NCBI RefSeq assembly: GCF_000005505.3
Contig: NC_016131.3
Span: 32,851,001-32,915,000 of the forward strand
Length of the DNA stretch: 64,000 bases
Reading direction: 5' to 3'
Origin: Brachypodium distachyon
Lineage: Eukaryota; Streptophyta; Magnoliopsida; Poales; Poaceae
The notes beneath the pieces were generated by a model. The model saw only the letters and a program-made list of their open reading frames with translations, made no database searches and was not told the origin of the DNA. The translations under genes and the position numbers were made by a program. Below, piece by piece: positions 23,523-34,700 of this stretch. How positions within the stretch are numbered: the stretch's first letter is position 1; each line of letters starts with the position of its first letter.

Positions 23523-24884
23523 TAATGCACCTAGCTAGGCTATTATGTTTTGCTAAACTTACGACATACTAGCTCATTTAAACAGTAATATGAATGCAAC
23601 CAGCCAAATTACCAAATGCTGTAAAACATGTTAGAGGTACCGAGACAAATATGATAGTCCACATTCATGCTAATACTACCAAACAGAGCACTCTTTGAGA
23701 GTGCAAGGAGAAAGGGTTGCATCTGATATTCTTTTGTTAGGGACATCTTCAATAGTATATGTCAGCTGTTGTTACGCTAAGATCATGCAATGTAAACTTT
23801 TGATGATGTGGATGTGTGAAAGGAAGAAACGTGATATCCATCTCTCCTCTAGCATGTTCTATGGAGTACTTGTGATATTCATCTCTCCTCTACAGTGATC
23901 ATTACTGGTCTTGTCATTAATTATTACATTAGAATATTATAATTATTATTCTTTTAGTAATTCATTTATTGGATGGCTAAGTAAGCACTTAATGGGATAC
24001 CTTGGGTAGGCACTCTAGAAATGTTTTACAATTCGTTTTTTTAAAGGACCACATCGTGTTGTTGGAGCATTAATACGTGATCGGCGTTGCTAAACACCTG
24101 CTAGCATGTTCTATGGATTTGTTCTGCCAGAAGAAACCAATGGGTCCAGATTCCAGACAAAACATAAACGTGACAAGAGGAATTTCACTATTATTGCAGA
24201 GTACGCCCAAGCCAAAGCCCCCAATGGTCCAGATCCTAGACAAAAATGATAACTAACACGGCGGAGAAATTTTTGGGCCACACACTCACAGGAACACCCA
24301 ATTGTTTTCCAAAAAAAAAAAAGAACACCCAATTATTAGTTACAGACTTGCAGCTTCGCGGGGTTCGTTGCAGACAAAGAAGACGGAGCACGAAACTGCA
24401 GGCATGGGCATGGGCCGATGACACGCACCTGCGCATGTGGAAGAGTTGCGATCCGGCACGGTGAATCATCGGTTCCAAGTTTGGGGGACGATGACACTTC
24501 TTCTCCTTCTCCTTCCTTGGCGCACGTCGTTCTCGCGGGGTAAAGCGGTAGCCGGCCGTGCGAGTTATCTCTCGTCATCAGTTCCTGGAAATAAAAAATC
24601 ACTCGCGCCCCGAGAGAGAGACCGACCGAGAAGCGTGAGGCCCCACCCCGGCCGTCGATCTCGATCCGATGGCGTCGCGCCCTGATTCGGTTTGCGCAAG
24701 TACGTACGTTGCATTATATCTGGTAGTGGTTGCAACTGCATCTGATCCAGAAAACTTGGACAAGTCCAGGACGAAACACAAGCGGTGACCTGCGCCGAGC
24801 GTGACCGATCGCACGCGGCAACGAACGAACGAGGTTAAGTTTATTTCTTTTAGCGAAGTGTATTTTAAACCCTAACTTCGTACG
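23523..24884. other. Spacer without recognised features
   Basis: AT-rich to about 24240, then more mixed. No gene, repeat boundary or conserved reading frame was recognised. Confidence 0.4.
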
Positions 24885-25625
24885 CAAACTCTGAATCGGA
24901 CCTTAACCTTCTAATACCTGAATTTCGAACCCTGATCTTACTGATCCCGGTAATCAAAACCCTTAATTCCAGAAATCGTTTTTGGTTGATCGTTTTTCAC
25001 TGACATGGTTTTGGGATCGATGAGTAGGCTTGCAAATTCCAGCGATTTGCGTCTACGTCATTATTACATAATTGATCATTAGTAGCGGGCGTAAAATGAC
25101 ATCAGTAGCGGGCGTCTCACCCGCCGCAACCTGCATGCCAGTGATGAGGTGCAAATCTGTGACGGCCAGGCCACCCGTTACTGATGGGGGCGCCTCATCA
25201 GCGGCGGTCGCACCACACAACCGACAACGATGGGGATTAGGAGAAAATAAAACGCTTGCTTGTCAAAGCTCGCCGCCGCTCCGGGCCCGATGTGCGTCAC
25301 TGCTCCTTCATGCACCGCCAGTCCACCAAACAGATTTTTTAGGAATAAATGCCTTAATTAATCAGGATTTGTAAGGTTAGAATTCGAAATCCAAGGATTA
25401 AGAGGATAGCGTTCAATTCAGATTTTGCCTAAAAGATCAGGGTTTAAAGTTTTATAAACCTGACTGGTATTATCCTTTTTCTAGCGTGCCAAACATTTTT
25501 AAGATCATAATTGACCGGGATTAACAAGGTCAGGGTCCCGATTTCAGGGATCAAGAAGTCAAGATTCATCTCCCAATTTCAGGGATTAAGAAGTCAGGAT
25601 TCATTTTGGATCTCATCTACAAGTA
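24885..25625. repeat. Element with long imperfect inverted ends
   Basis: The left part (about 24885-24975: CTGAATC..ACCTTAACCTTCTAAT..CCCTGATCTTACTGATCCCGG) and the inverted right part (about 25510-25625) align over some 80 bases. The right part carries a doubled unit containing TTTCAGGGAT(C/T)AAGAAGTCA. Inside, 25098-25185 is a smaller inverted pair (ATCAGTAGCGGGCG against its complement). This is probably a non-autonomous DNA transposon; the superfamily is unclear and no target duplication was found. Confidence 0.4.
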
Positions 25626-27714
25626 CATGTTTGAAAACAGACTTTTCCCTTTTTTTTCCGAGCTCTTCTTTTCGTGAAGCGTTCAGTCGTCCATATGTCC
25701 GGCCCGGCCCGCAGCGTGTTCGGAGGCCCGTCCAGCTACACAAAGCGATAATCGGTCTCGCACTCTGTGGTCAACGGCGGGAACCGAGATAGACCCCCGT
25801 ATTTTACTTTGTGTGTGTGTGTGCGCGCGCATGTTTAGTCAGAGAGATGGGTACTTGTTAGTTCACGTCGACCACCGGCCCCGACGGAGCACGCCGCGAT
25901 TGACCCCATATGGACCGCGCGGAGAGGCGGCCTCATCGTCGATTAATAAAGAGCTGATGGCCAACAAAAACATGATCCGGCGCGCGGTCTCTTGTTCACC
26001 CACGTACTACGCGGAAATATTCCAGGCAGGCAGATCCCCGGCCCCGTGTTCCACGGTGCACATTACCCACGTTACGTACGTAGCTGCAGGCATTCCAGCG
26101 TAGTAGCGGAGACCGGAGGTAGAGCGACTCCAGACAGGCACGGCTACCAACCAACCAACCTTACACCTGCTAGACTCTCTGCCGACCGGCCGTGGCCGTG
26201 GCCGTGCCCGCGCCCGCCCGCATTAAGGCTGGGCTTTGTGTGCGTTTGCAGCTGACTGTGACGCGCGGCCACATTCCTCCACGGCACCGGGCGAGGGCGA
26301 CGGGCGCCATCCGGCCTGGTTGACCCTCGTTTCAAATACTCGTCGCTAGCTCCCCCATGAGCTAGCCTCGTTCACGCCATTGTCAGGATTATTGGCTTAT
26401 TGCTAGTAATATAAAGGTCCCTTAGCCAACAATGTATTAGTAATTTAGTATACCGACCTAACGTTCCCCTACAAAAACTTAACTATATCGGCCTAACATT
26501 AATACATTCACATCACTTATTTTGGGACGGAGCGCGTAGTAGAGATAAAATCACAACCATGCTAAGTATATCACTAGCAGCCCAGTTATGTGATTGTACG
26601 AGTGAGATAAAATCATAAGCAATCTCACTTGGGGGTACGGGATCATCGCCGTGGAAAAAAAAACTCGGGAAGGGGATGGTATTTTTCCCAAGAAATCTCA
26701 AGTACTCTGTACGAACTGAGTGGTTTAAGTGGTAACCGAAACCATGCAGTATAGTTTGTTCTGCATGTACATGACCAAAAAACAATTTGGCATTGCTGAT
26801 GTGGTGGATAAACCTGAGATTTGCTAATTAAGTCGTTTCATTATATTACTTAAGTAAGTCAAATGAGGGTAGCAGGTTACCGCGACGTGCAGAAGTCCAG
26901 CCTTGTATGGTGCAGAGCGCGAGGTCGAACATGCAGAAGATGAGTGTGAATTCGTGTGGCGCAACACTACATTGTGCGGTGTCTTAGATAGGCTCGAGGC
27001 TCAAGCTCACTGTTGGCGGCGACATCCGTACGATCCTGCAAGTGGAAGGGCCTGTGTGGCAGTTGATTCATGGATTTTACGTTGTAGACACACGCGAAGA
27101 ATTGAAATGCATGTATACACTAAGTCATGTATACAATCAAATTTTGACAAACTTGGCACATTTTTTGTTGGTTGGAGAGAGCACGTAGCATTAGACAAAA
27201 AAACGGTGAGCTAATCAATCAATCACCTCTAGATCGCCACTCTAACCATTCCTCGTTTCTTGCTTGTACTTACAAAAGGAACAAAATTGCATGGCTTTTG
27301 GCCACCACTTCGACTCAATCATTAAATCCCAATGTTTTTGAGTCACTTCAACAATTTCATTTTCCAAATACAATTTGGATCCTAATAAATTAAGATCGGA
27401 CGGGATTAACTAGAACACGGTGCTGATTTGAAGGATTGAGAAGTTAAGGTTCTGTTCAGACTTTGTCTATATGTAATTTACTCAATGAGAAACTTCGTTT
27501 TTCTTTTTTTTTTTAAAGAAGGCATTGGCCAAATTTGACTTTTTTCGGCATGCCCAAATCGTCCGGCTATAGGTGGCCTCGTCCCGGCCCCTGTTAAACG
27601 GGCCTCGCCCGGGCCCCTCAAGCCTGGCAATATAGGGCTGGGCCGGCTGACGTGGGAGTGACCCATCGGTTCCTCATCCCTGGTATACCCACTACGGCCC
27701 AGCATGAAGCCCAC
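25626..27714. other. Spacer; one further copy of the long-TIR end
   Basis: No gene recognised. At about 27390-27470 a sequence with ACGGGATTAACTAGAACACG and TTGAGAAGTTAAGGTTC is related to the right end of the 24885-25625 element, so the family occurs at least twice here. There is a GT/GC microsatellite at 25809-25830. Confidence 0.35.
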
Positions 27715-28110
27715 TAGGAGGACTACTACATTACCAGAAGCCTGGGTACCTAAACTTGCGGCTCAAGACAAAAAAAGATAAGAAAACTGACTTAGAGTTT
27801 AAATACAAATTGTAATCTACCCGGCCTCTACATCCGAGACCTAACCTCCTATATAAAGGAGTAGGAGGGGGAGTCGGGGAGAACATATTCTTTCTCCCCT
27901 AAGAGAGATCCAATTTCTCATAGAGGCTCAATTCATACGCAACACGCCAGATCTCATCTGTGCACCCTAACCTCCACGTAACCTTATAATCTCTTCATCA
28001 ATAACAGATCTCACGAGCATGACGTATGTGTATTACCTTTCGAGGGCCCTGAACCTGGGTAAATCCTTGCCTCCCCATACTCGTCAGCGGACGGAATCAC
28101 CAACACAACC
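27715..28110 (+). repeat. LTR remnant of a Ty3-gypsy-type element
   Basis: CCTATATAAAGGAG (about 27849) is a TATA box. It is followed some 180 bases later by GTGTATTACCTTTCGAGGGCCC..GAACCTGGGTAAATCC, the hallmark end-region (R/U5) of many gypsy LTRs in Triticeae. Neither terminus is certain and no internal domain is attached, so it is a truncated or solo LTR. Confidence 0.5.
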
Positions 28111-28738
28111 GCATGTCGTTCTCCCTAAACACAAAGCCCCTCAACATGGTCATTGCCGAAGTGGAATTTCGTCATCGGCCCCAAAACACCTCCTGACTCA
28201 GACGCGACACAGAGCCCGGTCAGGTCGGCCTGAGCCCGTTAAGCCCAGTTGGCATGTAAAAAAAGCCCTTGGAAAACCACAAGCCCGGGCAACCCGGGCA
28301 CCCAGCGGCCTTTTTTGTTGTGGCAGCCACACAAGATGGTTGAAAAGGGCTTGCGCTAGAACCTAGCGTGGTCTAGTGATCAACAAGTGGAAGGATTGAT
28401 TGGAAGATCTTGGGTTTGAGTGTTGAGGCCACCATTTTTTTTCCTAGCATTCTGAAACGTAGTGTATTCATTTTTAAAAAAAATTAAAAGAAAAAATTAC
28501 TAACCGGGCCGGGCCGGAGGCGTAGGCGTAGGCGCGGCACAGGCCGGGCCATGGTTGGCCCGGCCCGATTAGGGCCTCCGCCCGATGGTCATCGATACGT
28601 CCAGCCATTCCCCACGGTCGTTCTAAAAAAAAAAAGATCATTCCCCCACGGTCCACGGGCTATTGGCCGCCGCCGCTCCCACCTTCCCCTCGTAGACCCA
28701 GAGCCCGAAATTCCATCTCGACGCCGCCGGCCGTCCAA

Positions 28739-31700
28739 ATGGCCGAGGCCGCCGCCTCATCTCCTCGCCGGAGGTTGGAGTCGATCCGTCGACATCTCCT
28801 CCCTCGGCCGCCGCCCGTCCTTAGCCTGGTACGGGCTACCTCCAAGAGGCCCCACTCTCAGTCTCAGTCTGCCGTTCCGCTCAGTCCCCTCCTAACTCGA
28901 GCGTTTCTTGCTTAACCTGGCTCCTGTCCTGTGCAGAATCCATTAAGCGCTGCGGAGGCAGGACCGAGCCCAGTGATCATCGGCGGAATGGTGCTGGACA
29001 TCTACGCCAAGCCATCAGTGCCGCCACATCCTGGCACCACCGTCCCTGGGATGGTAAACCACCTTTCTTTCTTTCAATGCGCTATTGTTAGCTTGGTGCA
29101 GATGATATTTTGCTGGATTGCACAAAGTGAGCCATAAGCGTGTGACTTTTGGCTGAGCCATGACCAGTAGATTAATTTTGTGGAATGTAAAACTTCAATT
29201 GAATTTTTACCTGTGATTTTGGTCCGGCAAAAATAAATAAATCTGCAAAGTCGGTTTTCCTTAGGATGATATATTCTAACAGTGGGATTATTTAAGTATC
29301 GGGATTGCAAAAGGTATACTTTCGCACCTTTAGTCTGGTTGATTGTGCTAAACCAGCAACTTGGCAAGCTCAAGCTTTCTCAAAGAAGTTGGATTACCCC
29401 CCAGGCCCTCACGCCAACACACACAGACCGAAACCAGAATTTTTTGCAAAACAAATTTGGAATTTTGAGAAAAGTGTGAAAAAAATTTGGGCAATATTTT
29501 TGCAAAACAAATTGGCACAATTATTCTGTAGTACTGAGAGTAACAGAGTAACAAGACTTGAGCCCAACCAAAGCAGCAAATGCAGAGACTTCCTCTACTA
29601 CTAGCCCACGTAAGGATTTTTGTGCGTTGTTAACCGAATATATTGCGCCAAGACTTAGTATAGAAAAGCTACAGTTCTTTTGTTTCAGTTTTCAAAAGAC
29701 CTCGGTACATGTCTGTGATAGTCCTGTGAAGCTTCTGATTTACCTCAAAAAAGAAAGAAAGAAGTGAGGTTGCTGATTTTAAAGCCCTGTCCCAAGATTT
29801 TGGCATACCTGTGAGTTGGCTGAAGCTGCTGCTGTGATAACTTTTTCTCAAGAATTTTAGGCTCATGTCGACAATTAAGAGACATTTTTAATATAAAGTC
29901 AAAGAAATTGTGATTATGAGTTTTCACTTGTTTAATACCAATGAGATAGATCCTGGATCAGGCCAAAAAGAAAAAAGAACTAGAATATCAGAATTATGTA
30001 CTCCAGAAAAGTCGGTATCGGATTGTTTTCTAGACAAAGGAAAGGCTATGGAGGTTGTCATAATTATCTTCTATTTTCAAAAGACTTCATGTTTGTTCTT
30101 TTCTTTTGTACCATTTTTTTAATACCTACTGTTCCAATATACTTTTTTATTCTATGCCTTCTATTCATCCATAGGTTTGGGCCATAATTTTGGCACTCGT
30201 ATAATAAGAAAGTTTAACTGGAATGCCCTTTAATAATGTATTTGAATTCCATAGGTTAAGTACATCGGCGGGGGAGTGGCTAGAAATATTGCTGAGTGCA
30301 TGGCTAAGCTTGGGGCCCGTCCACTCATGATTAGTGTTGTTGGAAATGATATTGCAGGTATCATGTACTTATGGTGACCTAGTTTTTTCTAATGACTGAG
30401 CTTACTCATGTCAATGTGCTTTTCTGCCTTCTGACTGAAAGTTTCCTCCAGTAATTTTTGTTTATTATACTGTTATACTGTAGGAGATTTCCTATTGAAG
30501 TATTGGAGGTCGGCTGGACTATGTACTGATGGTAAGTGTGAATTTATCTATCTTGCAGTATTACATCGATCATGCTGCAACATAAAAACTAAAATTGAAT
30601 TCATATGTTGCTGTTGTGATCCCAGTTGGAACATATTTTTGTCTACTTGAGTTCTACAGTGATGGGCAGGGTTTCAAATTTTGGAAAGAGAAATATTTTG
30701 GCACCCACTGTTTGGAAGTTCGAAAGTTTTTTCAAACAAATTTCATTGAACTTTGATGAATTTTGACCAATCTGAATTTAGGCTGAATCCTGTCCTGAAT
30801 GTTGAGGTAGAAAATACTTAACTACCCACCGAAATTTCAAATCTGATGGGCTAGCCATGTCTTTGGTTTTCTGTGCCACATGGCATATGACTGGGCCCCA
30901 CCAGTCAGTTTCCTGCCAAATGCACCTAATCCAACGATTTGGGTTCCCTGTATTTTCCAAAGGGTGTGGTTTTCTGAAACTTAAACCCCAATTGCTGGGG
31001 TTCCTTGATATTTACCCATTTTTAAAAGAACAGAGGGAGTAAAGTTTTTTTTGAAGCTGGGGTTAGATCCAAATATTTAATGAAGTGAACATTCTGTTAA
31101 ATGGTTGACTAAATCAATTGATACCAAATTAAAAATTGGCTAAATCAGTCGACACTAAGTTAAAATAAATAATTGGCTAGCACTAGGTCTTTCAGGTATC
31201 TTTTTGTAGTTCTCTTTACATAATTGGTTCTCTTTACTTGGAGCAATTTGCATTGTATGGAACACCACAAAGAGATTCTCAATTCTTATTGTCATAATAT
31301 GATATCTTCTTTATAGAGTCATCACTCAATTATCATTTCACTCTGAAAGCTGTTTATGAATTATTGATGGTTCTTAAAAATTTCTTTTTCTTTGTTAGGC
31401 AACCGAATGCAGAATGCACATAGCTGTTCTTTCCACTATAGTGCATTAAGTAGGAGTACAGCATATATTGCTCTTAGTGCAGCATGTAACCAGGCCATTA
31501 GTGCCTTTGGTACAGCATGCAACCAGGCCCTTAGTGACTGTATAAATATGAGATATGAACAGGTCACAATTCGTGTCATCTTTTCCCAAATTTGCATGGT
31601 AACAGAGTGAAATCGATCCCTGTCTGCATCTCTTTCTGGCCCTGGCGCCACCTTCTCCTGTCCCATCCTTCCCTCCGCACTATCGCCGCGGCCACTGCAT

Positions 31701-34700
31701 CACCATGCTTGCCGGCGACAATGTCCAGGCCAGCCCCTACAACCCTTGGACCGGTGCCATCCACATGTGGCCAATGCAGGGGGCCCGGCACCCCTAGCAT
31801 CCTCGGTCCACGCCCTGGCAGCCCTCGTCCTCAAGCGCATGGCTCGTTGCAATGCCCCAATCGCCAACATTCCAACCCGCTTTCTATCCTGACATGGCGC
31901 ACGGCCTAACACTTTCCTTTCCCAGGTCAAGTATGTCGCCAAGGTCCTGGAACGTGCCAGTATGTCCTGCAAATCGTCACCCACTCCCGTCAACACCTCT
32001 CCGAAACTGGGCTCCACCCTGGTTCCCCCGTCGCCTACCTGACGTATTGCAGCCTCACCGGAGCTCTCCAGTACCTCACCTTCACGTGTCCAGACAGCGC
32101 CTACGCTGTGCAGCACATCTGCTTACACATGCATGACCCGTGAGAACAACAGCTTGCGCTGGTCAAGCGTGTCCTCCGCTACGTCAAGGGTACTACATCA
32201 CGGTCTCCAGTTTGCTCCATCCGCTGTGGACACCTTGACCGCCTACACGGACGCTGACTGGGCTGGTTGCCCTGACACACGTCGCTCCATCTCTGGCTAC
32301 TGTGTCTTCCTCGGGGAAAACTTGGTATCTTGGTCCTCTAAGCGCCAACACACCGTCTCCTGTTCCAGTGCCGAGGCAGAGTACCATGCCGTCGCTAATG
32401 CAGTTGAGGAGTCCGGCTGGATCTGTTAACTCCTCCAGGAACTACAGCGCTCTCTTCATCCAGCAACTATAATCTTCTGCAACAATATCAGTGCCATCTA
32501 CTGATCTACATGTCATCGAACCCGGTACAGCATCAATGCACCACCAAGCATATTGAGATCGATCTACATTTCGTTCGGGATCGGGTCTCCATGGATCATG
32601 TGTGTGTTCTCCATGTGCCGTCCTGGCGAATCTCCCATTGTAGGCAACCGAATGCAGAATGCACATAGCTGTTTATCCCCTATAGTTAGTGCATGAACTA
32701 CAGCATATATTCAGGGCATTAGAGCTCTTAGTGCCGCATGTAATCAGACCCTTAGTGGCTATATACATATGAGATATGAGAAGGTCACAATTCGTGGCCT
32801 CTTTTCCCAAACTTACATTCTCCTTTTAAATATTATTATTTTGTTACTTTCTATTGGCTGATATTATTTGATAGCAATTACACAGGAATACTGCGGGTTC
32901 ATGATGCTGCAACCCCAGTAGTATCAAATGTATTTGACGGGAGTGGAGAATTATTTGCTGGCGTCGCAAGTGTTGGGGCAGTTGTAAGAATCATGTAACG
33001 CAACTGTTTCCTCAAGGTCGAACACTAGTGTTCTGTCAATTACCTCTATATGTAACTCCATTTTGCTTTTGACAGGAAAATTTTCTTACTCCTAGCTGGA
33101 TAAATCAGTTCTATCTCCATATCTCCACTGCACCTCTACTAATGCTTGATGCCAATTTACCTCCTCAGTCACTTCAGGCTGCTTGCAAAAGTAGGTTGTT
33201 CACAGTTAGTTTTTATCTTCCAGAAGCAATAGGCTCATAAACTTTTGTAATTTGAGTGTGCATGACTGCATTTAAGCTGGATGGAATATATTTTATTTGC
33301 CAGATTAGTGACAACTCCGAGTGACCAAGAATTTTAGTTTACCGAAACATAAAATTCTGAAATGTTTTTGGAGGAATTGTTTCTTAAATATGTGAACTTT
33401 TTCAGTGAAAAACGACAAATAAATGAGAAGATTTCATATGTAGGTAATAAATAGCACACAGGTTGAACCTAAGATCTCGATACATCCTAGTTTGTCTGCT
33501 AACCACTAGGAAACCACATTAGTTCTGGATTGAAGCTAGCTGAGATTTTTCTTATAACTTTATTCCAAATTCAAAATGAATATGGCGATTTTATAATTCG
33601 GTGCCAAAGTCAGAGTCCCAAAGAAGTTTGCCTCCGCTACAGACTCCTGAGTTCAGCGTCTGTACTGCATTCTTTTATTGGAGGCATTATTATTGCACTT
33701 CATCATCTTTTAGTATGCTTGTGTTTTCGGATCCCTGAAAAAGCTTATGTTGAAGGTCCTTATTATCTATGTTATGTTTTTTCTTATCCTATGTATCTGG
33801 TGTAGTGTAAACAGTTAATGATAAACACTATATTGTGTTATTTTTTCCCCAGTAGCATATGAATCAGGGGTGCCTGTGTTATTTGAGCCTGTCTCCGTGG
33901 CAAAGAGTTCAAGAATTGCGCCAATTGCAGAATATGTAAGTGCAAGGTTCCCCACTTCTCTCTCTATTCCTCCTTGATTCAAGAAAACAATTCGTAATTC
34001 CAACGGTGTTCACTTTGCACCCTCCAACTGTTAAAATCAGTGCACAACCCTCCATTGAAACACCCTTGTTTTGGTTGACGCGGCAGAACTGTTGAAGTTT
34101 CGCTGGTATGAAATGTGTATAGGTAATAAACTTGCGCGGCTGTTTGAAAAAAAATCCTTGCGCAGCCAAGCCAACTCCAGCAGCTGGAGCGTACAGCCCA
34201 CCAAAGGCACCTGGTGTATGTCGTCGCTGTCAAATTGTTGCATTCCACAATTTTGCTCCAAAACACAGCAGCTCCAATTTTCGCATGTTGAATGGTACGC
34301 AGGAACACCCAATTGAGACTTCATAAAGCCGGCACCAATCTTGTGCCTCACACCCGCTTTCAAAAAAAAAATCTTGTGCCACCCACTGCCCATCAATGTT
34401 GCTCATCTCTCATCCGTTGTTGCCGCATTAGTTGCACCACCAAGAGCTGCTTGACTGCTTCAGCTCCTTGCATCCGCACTACTGTCAGCCTCACGCCTAC
34501 CTCACTGTCACCTGCCAAAGCATGCTCCAGAAGCACCAAAGATACCATACATCCTGCTGACAAAGTCGACTACATGCTTGAAGGTTGCTGCCAACATGCT
34601 GCCACACTGTGCAAAACTTAACCTCCATGCCCCCAACATCTGGAGGGCAAGCAATAGCTGTGCCCGCAGGCCAGTCGACCCTGCAGGACCCACAATGCCC

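Larger units (their letters stand above)
31393..32817 (+). mobile_element. Deleted Ty1-copia element in PUKI intron 4
   Basis: Two direct LTRs (31393-31596 and 32639-32817) flank about 1.04 kb. Next to the 5' LTR is TGGTAACAGAG (31597), a one-change primer-binding site for initiator Met-tRNA. The flanks TTCTT (31388-31392) and TTCTC (32818-32822) look like a five-base duplication with one mutation. The inside keeps only a pol fragment: decayed end of RT (about 31920-32130), then RNase H (YTDADWAGCPDTRRSISGYC, SSAEAEYHAVANAVEESGW; 32133-32428, ending in TAA). Gag, integrase and most of RT are gone. It lies in the same orientation as the gene. Confidence 0.85.

Noticed and set aside
28360..28440. 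Another tRNA/SINE-like stretch (GTGGTCTAGTG and GGTTTGAGTG)
   Set aside because: Box matches are weak and no arms pair; not enough to call.
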